Of a stretch of 23,179 nucleotides of DNA, positions 1-7,243 are shown piece after piece. The first letter of the stretch is position 1, and each line of letters begins with the position of its first letter. This stretch comes from a virus. A program made the translations under genes and the position numbers. The notes below the pieces were generated by a model. That model saw only the letters and a program-made list of their open reading frames with translations. It was not told the origin of the DNA and did no database searches. Where the stretch lies: positions 1 to 23,179 of IMG/VR virus record IMGVR_UViG_3300025616_000042, one strand, 5' to 3'.

Positions 1-552
1 GTTGACTGCGGGATGAATGTGTCCCTGACGTGCGCTTATATTAGCACTGCCAGAAGCTGCAGCCCCTAAAGCTAGGGGTAAAGCATTAGAAAACACAGCA
101 TTTAACGTTACGTCAGCGTTTAATGCGCCACCGCCCGTTAAGCCTGTACCAGCAATCACCTGCCGAGTAACGGGTACGTAACCAGCTACAGAAAATGGGG
201 TAGTTGTTGCCGCTGTTACACGACCCGTCTGATCCACTGTAATAATAGGTAATGCAGAGGCACTACCGTAAACTCCAGGAGTTACACCTGACACTGCCAA
301 TTCACTATAGCCAATGCCCCCGACAGCCACGGAGATAGTCCTATTTACGCTTAAATCGCCACCGCCCGTCAACCCTGCTCCAGTTAAGATAGCACGCGTA
401 GAGGGGACTCCAGACACGTTTAAAACAGCATTGACCTGAATTTTATACGTAACTCCGTTGTTGACATAGGCGAACCAGCCTAAATCAGAAGGTGACGGAT
501 CCTCAGGTAACTGAAGTATTGAGGTCGGTATGGCGTTGCTTGGAATGCTCAT
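1..552 (-). CDS. Tail fibre/virion adsorption protein, N-terminal 184 codons (runs off left edge)
   Basis: The minus-strand frame opens with ATG at 550-552 and stays open through all 184 codons to the window edge, so the gene is 3'-truncated by the window. The translation has two copies of a glycine-rich motif typical of phage tail fibres (TGAGLTGGGDL and TGTGLTGGGAL). It also has a VTPGVYGSASALPIITVDQ block followed by GRVTAATTT, the 'G(T/V)YGSA..P.ITVD..GR(I/V)TA' repeat well known in phage fibre and collar proteins, and a GHIHP string near the edge. The start overlaps the stop of the 100-aa gene by ATGA. The role is inferred to be the distal tail or receptor-binding apparatus. The receptor-binding C-terminus is outside the window, so specificity cannot be judged. 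Confidence 0.8.
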   Translation of the reverse strand, partial: MSIPSNAIPTSILQLPEDPSPSDLGWFAYVNNGVTYKIQVNAVLNVSGVPSTRAILTGAGLTGGGDLSVNRTISVAVGGIGYSELAVSGVTPGVYGSASALPIITVDQTGRVTAATTTPFSVAGYVPVTRQVIAGTGLTGGGALNADVTLNAVFSNALPLALGAAASGSANISARQGHIHPAVN

Positions 553-851
553 GGTACTAGGTATCCTTCGCCATCTTCTGTTATAAGAAACATATTATCA
601 GCCTCGTTCATAAGTCCAGACGGACTAGTGTTCAATGGTAAATCAGGACGTACGAATGGCAATACAATCTGATCTGGTGCTCGGGGAGCTAATCTATACG
701 GATCATACTGGTCGCTGTCTTCTTTACAGACCATCAAATTTGGATAGTTCGGATCCGACCGCAACTCACCCAAAGCGAATTTACGGCTACACCTAGCACA
801 TATTCCTATGCCTAAGGTAGAGTTACCACGAGTATCGAGGAAGTGTCCCAT
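549..851 (-). CDS. Conserved phage protein, 100 aa, Cys-rich N-terminus
   Basis: Begins MGHFLDTRG and has a CARC pair near residues 18-21 plus a third Cys near 42, a possible small metal-binding knuckle. The rest is rich in Pro, Asp and Arg (DQYDPYRLAPRAPDQIVLPF). I recall close relatives next to tail and adaptor genes in other environmental phages, without a known function. The start codon shares bases with the stop of the preceding adaptor-like gene (TAATG), and the stop overlaps the tail-fibre start (ATGA). Translation is therefore probably coupled on both sides; the start has only a distant GGAG. A small virion or tail-assembly protein is likely from position alone. Confidence 0.7.
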   Translation of the reverse strand: MGHFLDTRGNSTLGIGICARCSRKFALGELRSDPNYPNLMVCKEDSDQYDPYRLAPRAPDQIVLPFVRPDLPLNTSPSGLMNEADNMFLITEDGEGYLVP

Positions 852-1834
852 TATCTGGTGTACACTCCGATGTTAGGTGTAATAGTGATTGGACTACCGT
901 CATTGTCACCGTCCCATGCTGCTCTAATAGCCACTTCCGCTTTAGCGTCTAACATAGGAATTAAGTTCATGTCCACCGCATCAGTCTCCATGGCTAGCTT
1001 TGAAGCTAACTTAGCAACGATTGCCTCATACCAACGTTGTGGTATTTCTAATTCTTGTTGTAGTGTTCCTACGTCCATAATATGACGGTGTCGCCAAACG
1101 ATTAACTGCGCTACTTCAGCAGCTAAGTTAGGGGCTGGCCAAACATGCATAATAGGTTGATTGATATCACGTTGGAACCAATACGTAGTAGGACGACCAG
1201 CAAATATCTGATTGCTTTGAGCAACGTAAGAGTCACGATTAAGTACGCCAAACGGTACTTCATTAGGTGTATTACCTAAAGTAACAGTCGTATAACTTAA
1301 TGTGCCTGATGTAGCTACAATCTTAAAGTATTGATAAGCCACGGCTGGGAATATGTCAAACCACGTTATCTCTCCGGCAGAAGCACTAGGCGTCTCAGTA
1401 GCAACTACTGTCCATGTACTTCCGTTGTTGGACACAGAAAAAGTAAGGGGTACGGCAGCAGCACTCCACTCAATCCCGACTGTACTCACGACAGTAGAAG
1501 AGGTAAAATTAACCTGATATGAAGTAGAGGTAGTAACTAGAGAACCCGTGACAGCCTGAAGATAACGATAATTAGCGTTAAGTACCTCAACAGTGCCTAA
1601 CGGTAGAGTAATTATCGGTTGACCTTCATAAAACGGAAGTATCAGTTTTTCAATGCACCAAGACGGAGTTTTAGTACTGGCTAATTCAGATAAGAGAAGG
1701 TACAGGACATCAGTTGCAATGCCCTGCATCTCTGCAGTAACGCGCTGGGCGGTAATACGGCAACGTCTGTAACTATGATCAATCACGCGCCTCGTGTTAA
1801 AAACCGTAGTACTCACTGTGTTAGAAAATGCCAT
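851..1834 (-). CDS. Putative head-tail adaptor/connector-type virion protein with discoidin-like insert, 327 aa
   Basis: I chose ATG at 1834 because GAGGG lies 7 nt upstream; a TTG at 1837 is the only extension. The N-terminal ~95 residues are helical (VIDHSYRRCRITAQ, LYLLLSELAS, PSWCIEKLILPFYEGQP, ITLPLGTVEVLNANYRYLQ). The C-terminal ~60 residues (QRWYEAIVAKLASKLAMETD) resemble a family of podovirus-like adaptor/tail-tube-A proteins that stack under the portal. Between them, roughly residues 110-190, is a beta-rich segment with VSNNGSTWTVVAT and YFKIVATSGT, reading like an F5/8-type C (discoidin) fold. Known: adaptor proteins in this family bridge connector and tail. Inferred: the insert may face outward and bind sugars. 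It overlaps the next gene by TAATG. Confidence 0.6.
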   Translation of the reverse strand: MAFSNTVSTTVFNTRRVIDHSYRRCRITAQRVTAEMQGIATDVLYLLLSELASTKTPSWCIEKLILPFYEGQPIITLPLGTVEVLNANYRYLQAVTGSLVTTSTSYQVNFTSSTVVSTVGIEWSAAAVPLTFSVSNNGSTWTVVATETPSASAGEITWFDIFPAVAYQYFKIVATSGTLSYTTVTLGNTPNEVPFGVLNRDSYVAQSNQIFAGRPTTYWFQRDINQPIMHVWPAPNLAAEVAQLIVWRHRHIMDVGTLQQELEIPQRWYEAIVAKLASKLAMETDAVDMNLIPMLDAKAEVAIRAAWDGDNDGSPITITPNIGVYTR

Positions 1835-1887
1835 CAATATCCCTCTTCGTTGATGGCAGCTGTTTCAGCCTACCCATTTTTTATATA

Positions 1888-1909
1888 TTATGCCTGATAT
1901 ACGGCATAA
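1888..1909 (-). other. 7-bp stem-loop in the gap before the adaptor gene
   Basis: Perfect inverted repeat TTATGCC / GGCATAA around an 8-nt loop, in the 84-nt gap between the DUF6496 microgene and the adaptor gene. In the transcribed (minus) direction it is followed by TATATAAAAAATG, not by a run of U, so it is not a convincing intrinsic terminator. It may be an RNA-processing or mRNA-stabilising hairpin. Confidence 0.35.
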
Positions 1910-1918
1910 TTAAAACTA

Positions 1919-2035
1919 TTATTTTTTAGTAGCTTTTCTGGCTTCGCTTAAAGAGATGGCGATGGCTTGTTTAGGGTTAGTAACGATTGATCCATTCTTA
2001 CCGGAATGCAATTCGCCTGCCTTAAACTCGTGCAT
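1919..2035 (-). CDS. DUF6496-family microprotein, 38 aa
   Basis: The start is ATG at 2033-2035 with AGGTG 5 nt upstream; the stop is TAA at 1919-1921. The peptide reads MHEFKAGELHSGKNG, SIVTNPKQAIAISLSEA, RKATKK. The pattern 'VMHEFK.G.LHSG.....V.NPKQAIAIALSEA' is the hallmark of the short DUF6496 proteins found in many phages and bacteria. Their function is unknown. It lies 8 nt downstream of the 125-aa Lys/Gly-rich gene and is read in the same late operon. The length suits the family, which is usually 40-70 aa. Confidence 0.75.
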   Translation of the reverse strand: MHEFKAGELHSGKNGSIVTNPKQAIAISLSEARKATKK

Positions 2036-2043
2036 CACCACAC

Positions 2044-2421
2044 CTACTTTTTTTCAAACTTACCACCTTTTTTCATCATTGGTGCAGGTTGTTGCGCTGC
2101 AATCAATGCCATACGAGGATCTCGACCAGCAGCCATGGCAGGACCACGGACTACTTGTTTTTGAACTACTTCCTCTTTTTGCATGCGTGGTGTTTCAGTT
2201 CTTTCATGCTTAACCATCGCTTTACGACTAGGGTAACGTTCTCCCGTAGCCTTCTCAGTAACCTTACCGCCTTTGGCTTTTAGTACTTCTCGCTTTTGCT
2301 CAGATTTAGTCTCGCCCTTTTCGTGCTTAGCCATCGCTGATTTGCTAGAATACTTCTCGCCAGTGGCTTTCTCTGTTACGCCACCACCAAATTTAAACTC
2401 TTTTACGTATGTACAGCCCAT
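2044..2421 (-). CDS. Lys/Gly-rich repeat protein, 125 aa
   Basis: ATG at 2421 is preceded by TAAGGAGAATATT, a strong ribosome site. The protein has an internal duplication: VTEKATGEKYSSKSAMAKHE at about residues 15-34 and VTEKATGERYPSRKAMVKHE at about 54-73. Each copy follows a glycine pair motif (FKFGGGV, KAKGGKV), and a third GG occurs at the C-terminus (MKKGGKFEKK). It is strongly basic and low in hydrophobics, so probably largely unstructured or nucleic-acid/virion binding. I do not recognise a named family. The FxxGGxV motif is shared with the 1181-aa protein at 10098-13643. Confidence 0.65.
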   Translation of the reverse strand: MGCTYVKEFKFGGGVTEKATGEKYSSKSAMAKHEKGETKSEQKREVLKAKGGKVTEKATGERYPSRKAMVKHERTETPRMQKEEVVQKQVVRGPAMAAGRDPRMALIAAQQPAPMMKKGGKFEKK

Positions 2422-2431
2422 AATATTCTCC

Positions 2432-2851
2432 TTACCAAGTAGATGGGTTAGCGTAAGTTTTGATGCACTCTAAGATGATTGTGTATCGATCACCAGCTGT
2501 AGCACCAGTAGTTGTGAATAATACATCGCCTGTTTTGCCTGTGCTAGAATTATTTGGAATACCCCCAAAGTCTGAGAAGCACATTTTGTACATTACGTCT
2601 GCTGGGACGGTATCGGCAATAACATCGGTGCTGGCATCCCAAAGAATGTCAACAGCCATACCATATGTCTGCGCCCAAATTTTGTTGATTTTAACGCCCG
2701 TGCACGCATGACCTAAGTTATCAGGGGTAAGCGTAGAGACATCGACCTTAACAACGGCAGCTTCACCTGTGCCGTCTGAAATATTTGTGAATTTTTGAAT
2801 GACAAGTCTCTCGCCATCAAGGATTGTTTGTGTCGTTACTGCATCTGCCAT
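2432..2851 (-). CDS. Conserved phage virion-type protein, 139 aa
   Basis: Begins MADAVTTQTILDGERLVIQK and continues with FTNISDGTGE and VVKVDVSTLTP. It ends in GDRYTIILECIKTY. Predominantly beta, with no Lys-rich or helical stretch. I recall this 'MADAVT.Q...DG.R....KFTN.SDGTGE' family from environmental phages, always beside capsid or neck genes, with no assigned function; a decoration or neck protein is a reasonable guess. A strong Shine-Dalgarno (GGAGAATAGC before ATG) lies inside the end of the upstream 52-aa gene, one base separating stop and start. Confidence 0.7.
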   Translation of the reverse strand: MADAVTTQTILDGERLVIQKFTNISDGTGEAAVVKVDVSTLTPDNLGHACTGVKINKIWAQTYGMAVDILWDASTDVIADTVPADVMYKMCFSDFGGIPNNSSTGKTGDVLFTTTGATAGDRYTIILECIKTYANPSTW

Positions 2852-2852
2852 G

Positions 2853-3011
2853 CTATTCTCCTAAATCAATAGAGGGTTCATCTAACTTATTAATTAGCAT
2901 ATTGTACGCTGCAATAGTCGCTTGTGCTTGGATAATGAAGACTTGCGCCTTCTGTAACTCTTGCTCAAGCGACTGTGTTTCAGCCACTAAAAAGGTTTTA
3001 GTGATTAGCAT
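2853..3011 (-). CDS. Small coiled-coil phage protein, 52 aa
   Basis: Opens with ATG at 3009-3011, whose A is the last base of the preceding gene's TAA (TAATG). It ends with TAG at 2853-2855, one base before the next ATG. The peptide begins MLITKTFLVAETQSLEQELQ. Residues 8-45 are a continuous amphipathic helix with heptad-like Leu/Ile/Ala spacing. I recall similar 50-60-aa coil proteins at this position in related phages. Function unknown; tight coupling on both sides argues that it is translated. Confidence 0.65.
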   Translation of the reverse strand: MLITKTFLVAETQSLEQELQKAQVFIIQAQATIAAYNMLINKLDEPSIDLGE

Positions 3012-3604
3012 TATGCGATGGTAGAAACCATAAGGTAGTAAGTTACGCCATTACTTTTTACTGGAATGGTGTGTGTGGCTGCGGGTGTACCTACAGCTGC
3101 ACGGAATACACCCGCAACAGCAGGTGCTGGGAATGTCGCAAAGTTACCAATCACACCTGTGCCACTGTTAGTAACTCGTAAGAACGAAGCGTTAGTCCAT
3201 GTGCCCCCTGATGCAAAGTTTGAGTCTAATTGCAATGCTGCTAATGTGCCTCCAGGATTAGTAGATGTACCGCCTAAAGTTGCACGTAATGCGTTACCAG
3301 CACCGCTAACTGTTGATGTACCATCAATGTCAAGAGTAACGTGTGCGCCATTAACTGTACCGCCCACTGCTACAGCACCTGCGCCTGTTGCGATTGAAGT
3401 ATAAGCGCGTAATGTTTCGCCTGAACCTGCTGCTGTGAATGTTAATTTTTCGTATGATAAACGTGTATCACCGTTAGTAGCTGAAGTAGATACGTAAGTT
3501 GAACTTGCATTACCTGCTGTTGTGATCAATTGTGGAGCTGTTGAAGTACCAGAAGTAAAGCCGTTTAAGCTAGTCACTGGTCCTGTGAAAGTGGTTTGAG
3601 CCAT
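3011..3604 (-). CDS. Beta-rich virion-type protein, 197 aa
   Basis: Start ATG at 3604 (MAQTTFTGPVTSLNGF) has AAAGGA 7 nt upstream. A longer reading from 3646 would add 14 residues through the stem-loop leader and has no ribosome site. The protein is rich in Gly, Ala, Ser and Thr, with a repeating small-residue beta pattern (GAGAVAVGGTVNGAHVTLDI, STVSGAGNALRATLGG) and few charges. It ends VKSNGVTYYLMVSTIA. This composition and its place directly after the major capsid gene suggest a capsid decoration or fibre protein. It is separated from the capsid gene by a strong hairpin, so it may be made at a lower level. Confidence 0.6.
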   Translation of the reverse strand: MAQTTFTGPVTSLNGFTSGTSTAPQLITTAGNASSTYVSTSATNGDTRLSYEKLTFTAAGSGETLRAYTSIATGAGAVAVGGTVNGAHVTLDIDGTSTVSGAGNALRATLGGTSTNPGGTLAALQLDSNFASGGTWTNASFLRVTNSGTGVIGNFATFPAPAVAGVFRAAVGTPAATHTIPVKSNGVTYYLMVSTIA

Positions 3605-3696
3605 GATAATATCCTTTGTGCACAAGTTGCTTATTAGTCTGTGCATCGTCCGCTGGAGCGGTCTAATAAGCTATTAAATAAATCCAGAAATGAGGG

Positions 3697-3716
3697 AGGG
3701 AGACCGAAGTCCCCCC
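3697..3716 (-). terminator. CUUCGG tetraloop hairpin after the major capsid gene (partial terminator/attenuator)
   Basis: In the minus-strand RNA an 8-bp stem (GGGGGGAC with GUCUCCCU, two G-U pairs) closes on UUCG with a C-G closing pair, the ultra-stable tetraloop. It begins 14 nt after the capsid stop. The following bases are mixed (CCCUCAUUUCUGG), not a clean U tract, so termination is probably partial. A second smaller hairpin (CCGC/GCGG, 3650-3661) follows before the next gene. Confidence 0.55.
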
Positions 3717-3729
3717 ACCTTTACATCAA

Positions 3730-4644
3730 TTACAGACCAGCAGTACCGTAAGCAGCACGTGGGTCAGTCCAACCAAGAGAATAACGCTCGGTTGCTTTGT
3801 AGCGCATAGAGTCAGTCTCGAAGTCACCTTCCATAGATTTCTCTAAACCACGACGCATAACAATTTTCAAGCCTTCTGGCGCGTCAGTCTTCACCCACCA
3901 AGCGGTAGTTGAAGTCAAACGAGACATGTTAGCTTGACCGCCTGATAATAAGCCCATTGATTTAATCGGGTTCAAGTCGTTGTCTGCTGTACCAGCGCGT
4001 AATACACTGTTTAGCAATACTTCACCTTGGAACACGTTAGATGGACTTAATACCAATTTCTCAGGCACTAGACGAATACGTTTACCGTTATTGTCTGTTG
4101 CGTTGCGGATTTGGATTAACATTTGCTCAAGCGATGTTTGTGATAAAGCAGCTGCAGTAGTTAGCTGATTGCTGAATGTACCATTAACAATAGGGTGATT
4201 TGTTGCGATTAAAGATACACCGTCACCACCTTGATACGCGTTATTGAATGAGTTATTCAATACGTTGGCTGCTAGTGTTTCTTTAGTTTCCACTAATGAT
4301 TGAGCTAAGTGACGAGCGTAAGTTTGACCGATACGGATATGGTCACCATCTTCCACTAATACTTTAGTCAATGCAAAAGCAAGACCGTACACTTTATACC
4401 AGTAACGTTGTGCAAATAACACACCGCCTGATTGGTATGTAACCGCCATACCATCTGGTAATTCTGGAGCTGCACCAAAGCCGTATAATACAGGCTCTTC
4501 ATGGTAGTTACGTTTGATACCTTGAACCTCATCAAACACGCCTTTCCACTCATCAGCACGTTGGTCATAAATACCGTCAAAACTCTCGTTAAGGATCGGC
4601 TCAACAATGGACCTAAAGTCCGTACTTCTCATTGGGGTTGCCAT
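3730..4644 (-). CDS. Major capsid protein, Mu gpT-like (HK97 fold), 304 aa
   Basis: Forms the icosahedral shell. The protein has the pattern of Mu-like major head subunits: an N-terminal RSTDFRSIVEPILNESFDGI, then YGLAFALTKVLVEDG, then AANVLNNSFNNAYQGGDGVS with ATNHPIVNG. The C-terminal stretch includes TSTTAWWVKTDAPEGLKIVM, RRGLEKSMEGDFETDSMRYK and ATERYSLGWTDPRAAYG. Length (304) fits the family. The start has a very strong ribosome site (TAAGGAGGGC) that overlaps the stop of the upstream decoration-like gene, as expected for the most abundant virion protein. It lies downstream of the scaffold, with a stable hairpin just after its stop. No separate prohead protease is visible in this window. 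Confidence 0.9.
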   Translation of the reverse strand: MATPMRSTDFRSIVEPILNESFDGIYDQRADEWKGVFDEVQGIKRNYHEEPVLYGFGAAPELPDGMAVTYQSGGVLFAQRYWYKVYGLAFALTKVLVEDGDHIRIGQTYARHLAQSLVETKETLAANVLNNSFNNAYQGGDGVSLIATNHPIVNGTFSNQLTTAAALSQTSLEQMLIQIRNATDNNGKRIRLVPEKLVLSPSNVFQGEVLLNSVLRAGTADNDLNPIKSMGLLSGGQANMSRLTSTTAWWVKTDAPEGLKIVMRRGLEKSMEGDFETDSMRYKATERYSLGWTDPRAAYGTAGL

Positions 4645-4657
4645 TTTTTAGCCCTCC

Positions 4658-5263
4658 TTAGATTGACGCTGTTGGATACTTGTAAGCATGTTCATTGAAA
4701 CGAACATACGCAACAACATAAGCATCAGTTAGCGATTGGTTAATGTTAGTGGCAAAGCCAGTGATTTGGAACTGACCAGTACCAGAACCCTCAAGAGCAC
4801 CTAAATATGCTGCTGAAAGACCTGTACGTGTAGAACCACCTGGAGCTGTAAAACCAGCCCAATCGCATTGTTCGCCCACTGAAGTTTGTACACTATCTGT
4901 CCCAGGAGTACCTGGATTAGTGTATTGCGCTTCAAATAATGTTTCAGGATCATCATACACATAAGCAGTAATGCTAGTTGCTGTAGTGCCACCGATCCAG
5001 AATGGTGAGATTGAAGGCTTGCCTGTTACGTCTAAATATTCAACACCAGCTAAAGTACCTAGCAATGTAATGCCAGCTGCCGTACCTGTACGTGAACCAT
5101 CAGAAGTACCAAGTTGAACTGTACCAGCATCTACCAATTTAACTGGGTCACCAGAAAAAATGTTTGTAGCGTAAGTGCTAGCGATTGTGTAAGCCTTAGG
5201 ACGCATCTGACCACTGTTGTGGAAAGAAGGAACGAAGCCAAACGGTGCGCTTGTAGAAGACAT
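4658..5263 (-). CDS. Probable head decoration/structural protein, 201 aa
   Basis: Starts MSSTSAPFGFVPSFHNSG with TAAAGGAGAGAC before ATG. The body contains MRPKAYTIAS, NIFSGDPVKLVDAGTVQLGT, GVEYLDVTGKPSISPFWIGG and ITAYVYDDPETLFEAQ, all beta-strand-like. This family is encoded immediately before the Mu-gpT-like major capsid gene in many phages and is usually annotated as a structural or decoration protein. I know no biochemical assignment. Its stop codon lies inside the ribosome site of the capsid gene, so the two are probably translated together. Confidence 0.7.
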   Translation of the reverse strand: MSSTSAPFGFVPSFHNSGQMRPKAYTIASTYATNIFSGDPVKLVDAGTVQLGTSDGSRTGTAAGITLLGTLAGVEYLDVTGKPSISPFWIGGTTATSITAYVYDDPETLFEAQYTNPGTPGTDSVQTSVGEQCDWAGFTAPGGSTRTGLSAAYLGALEGSGTGQFQITGFATNINQSLTDAYVVAYVRFNEHAYKYPTASI

Positions 5264-5291
5264 ATTGTCTCTCCTTTAATACTATTTAAGG

Positions 5292-5834
5292 TTAGGTCAA
5301 GTCAAACTGACTACGACCGCTATTGCGCCTCAAGTCCTGCGTACCATCACCTTCAAATATGCGACTGCCAGTTGTGGCTGTTTGCTGTTTCAGGAACTCA
5401 GTGGTATCCGTCAACTTTTCTAACTCACGCAAAGGTGCATCATGGTGCGCCTCTTGCATGTACTTCTCATATAGAGAAAGTGGTAGTTTGAATGCAAGCA
5501 TTTCATTAACCCCTATAAAGCCAATCCAATCACCTGTTTTAATAGATGTTGATTCCCAGCCAGGAATATCTTCTGGCTTAATGGCTTCGTAACCCAGCCT
5601 CATACGCATATTAATCGTATCTCGCGGATTAGTAGTGGTCAACCAGCATACATGGTATCCAGGTATTTTTGGTAGATCAGGAAGTGAAGCTTGGAAGAAC
5701 TGTTGGCGGAACATGTCCAGACGGTCTGCGTCAGAGATGTCACGATTTTCCGTGACAGCACGATCTACCATCGCACGATCTCCACGACCATCACCAGCAC
5801 TTTTCTTTAAACGTTCATCATTTGTATTTGTCAT
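5292..5834 (-). CDS. Conserved phage head-module protein, 180 aa
   Basis: I set the start at ATG 5834 (MTNTNDERLKK) because GGAGCAAGTA stands directly before it; the upstream ATG at 5846 has no ribosome site. Residues 50-130 hold the recognisable part: VCWLTTTNPRDTINMRMRLG, YEAIKPEDIPGWE, then IGVNEMLAFKLPLSLYEKYM. I recall this family between scaffold and capsid genes in environmental phages, function unknown. The N-terminal third is charged and probably disordered. A role in capsid assembly is inferred from position only. Confidence 0.65.
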   Translation of the reverse strand: MTNTNDERLKKSAGDGRGDRAMVDRAVTENRDISDADRLDMFRQQFFQASLPDLPKIPGYHVCWLTTTNPRDTINMRMRLGYEAIKPEDIPGWESTSIKTGDWIGFIGVNEMLAFKLPLSLYEKYMQEAHHDAPLRELEKLTDTTEFLKQQTATTGSRIFEGDGTQDLRRNSGRSQFDLT

Positions 5835-5856
5835 TACTTGCTCCATTCAGCAATTG

Positions 5857-5875
5857 ATTAGAATTATGTTCTAAT
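5857..5875. other. AT-rich inverted repeat between scaffold and 180-aa gene
   Basis: Perfect 7-bp arms ATTAGAA / TTCTAAT around TTATG, in the 64-nt gap. Followed on the plus side by TTTTTA and on the minus side by CAATTG. It is weak as a terminator in the transcribed direction and may only shape the leader of the 180-aa gene. Confidence 0.25.
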
Positions 5876-5898
5876 TTTTAAAAAAAGAAAACTATTTT

Positions 5899-6819
5899 TT
5901 AACTCTTATTAGCGCGATCGTATTCAGCATACTTTTTAATATACCGTTGACGTAGTACAGGGTCTTCCCATACGCCAGCTTCTTGCAATGCTGCCTTGCG
6001 TTCTGGGCTAATATAAATTTCTTTACGCGTTGATACTGGTGCATGCTCACGACCAGATCCAACAGCAGGGCCGCCCGTAGGTTTACGTGCTTGCTTAAAC
6101 TTTTCAGGTAAGCGACGTTTAACACGGTCATGTAACTCATCCCAGTAGTCTTCAGTACGTGGATCAAAGCCTTCTTGGGCTAACTTATTATCAATAGCAA
6201 GCACAACAGCTGAGTCTTCGTCTTTACCCGATGGGTCATACCAGCTATGCTCTTCCATAAACTCTTTAGCATAATGTACTACTTCAGAGTCTACTTGTGG
6301 CTGACGAGGTGCCTGTGTTTGCGCTTGTTGCTGCTTGTATTGGTTAAGTTGCTGCACTTTAGCCATTGCTTGATCACGATATTGTAATGCTTGTACTACA
6401 TCGTCACCATTACCAGCTTCAACTGCTTTAGCAATAATCTTTTGAGAAGTTTCAACTTCATAATTGGCTTGCTGAATTTGTTGATCAATTTGGCTTAAAT
6501 TATTTTGCTGGGCGTGTGTTTCAACAACACCAACACGGCGTTCTAATTCGTCATTGCGGTTTCGTAAGAAGTTAAGTTCTAACTTATCCCGATCGATTGC
6601 CTTATCACGACGTTCTTTACGATCTTTTTTCTCTAGTCGACGGCGTTCTCGGATAGCTTCCCGGTCACCCTCACTACTAGCATTGTCTTCTTCAGCTGAC
6701 GATTTAAGATTACTTTCCTCTTCTTCATCGTCCTCTTCAATAGGCTTTTCAACGGCTATGTACTCCGCATCCTTTAATTCATCTTCATCATCTTCAATTA
6801 GTGCATTTTCTTGTGCCAT
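5899..6819 (-). CDS. Putative capsid scaffolding protein, 306 aa
   Basis: Expected to template procapsid assembly and then leave the shell. Residues 1-60 are extremely acidic (EDDEDELKD, EEDDEEEESN). Residues 53-80 are basic (RERRRLEKKDRKERRDK). Residues 80-170 form a long Gln/Glu-rich coiled coil (LELNFLRNRNDELERRVG, QIQQANYEVETSQKII). The C-terminal ~60 residues are basic (RRLPEKFKQARKPTGG, ISPERKAALQEAGVWEDPVL), matching scaffold proteins that dock on the capsid through a positive C-terminus. Position between portal and major capsid genes supports the call. The start has TAAAAGGAGCTAGAC before ATG. The sequence itself is not diagnostic, so the assignment rests on composition and place. Confidence 0.8.
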   Translation of the reverse strand: MAQENALIEDDEDELKDAEYIAVEKPIEEDDEEEESNLKSSAEEDNASSEGDREAIRERRRLEKKDRKERRDKAIDRDKLELNFLRNRNDELERRVGVVETHAQQNNLSQIDQQIQQANYEVETSQKIIAKAVEAGNGDDVVQALQYRDQAMAKVQQLNQYKQQQAQTQAPRQPQVDSEVVHYAKEFMEEHSWYDPSGKDEDSAVVLAIDNKLAQEGFDPRTEDYWDELHDRVKRRLPEKFKQARKPTGGPAVGSGREHAPVSTRKEIYISPERKAALQEAGVWEDPVLRQRYIKKYAEYDRANKS

Positions 6820-6838
6820 GTCTAGCTCCTTTTATCAG

Positions 6839-7243
6839 CTATAAGAAAGCACGAATAGTTAATGGGTCACCTGTTACTTTACCCACTAGATCCGTATCTT
6901 TAAAAATTACAAATAGGGCTGCTTCCCCAGTTTGTTTGTCGATCTCGACTTCCCATCTATCGCCACCATACTTAGCTACACGTACATAATCGCCTACTTG
7001 GCACCACGCACCTTCTGGCCATAACTCCATAGTATTGCGATTTTTAAAAGATAGTGGTCCCACACTAATTACTTTACCAATTTGGGTGTTCCATTTTTCT
7101 GTTTCTGTAGTGTTGGCTACTAGCTGTATGCCGCTAGCCGTTTTTAGTTTTGGTGCTCTAATTTGAACCAATATGTAGCTACCGAAAGGCGTAACTCCTG
7201 GGTCTGCGTTTGGGAACGCATCATTCAGCGTTTGTTCAGACAT
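6839..7243 (-). CDS. Phage GroES-like co-chaperonin, 134 aa
   Basis: Would cap the host GroEL chamber to help fold phage proteins, as T4 gp31 does for its capsid protein. The domain spans about residues 18-126. GSYILVQIR (21-29) is the first strand. KLKTASGIQLVANTTE (32-47) matches the GroES mobile loop, with SGIQL in the place of GGIVL. GKVISVGP (56-63) and VGDYVRVAKYGGDRW (83-97) match GroES strands, and the end FVIFKDTDLVGKVTGDP resembles the final strand. It is longer than bacterial GroES (about 97 aa) because of extra residues around 64-82 and both tails. It sits between portal and scaffold and overlaps the upstream 60-aa gene by 8 nt. Confidence 0.8.
   Translation of the reverse strand: MSEQTLNDAFPNADPGVTPFGSYILVQIRAPKLKTASGIQLVANTTETEKWNTQIGKVISVGPLSFKNRNTMELWPEGAWCQVGDYVRVAKYGGDRWEVEIDKQTGEAALFVIFKDTDLVGKVTGDPLTIRAFL

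Noticed and set aside
1888-1909. Intrinsic terminator before the adaptor gene
   Set aside because: The hairpin is sound but no U tract follows in the minus direction.
5857-5875. Intrinsic terminator between scaffold and 180-aa gene
   Set aside because: Stem is AT-only apart from one pair and the T run lies on the plus side, against the direction of transcription; kept only as an inverted repeat.
6554-6844. Ser-rich plus-strand frame opposite the scaffold gene
   Set aside because: Ser/Arg run is the antisense of the acidic and basic codon runs in the scaffold; not an independent gene.
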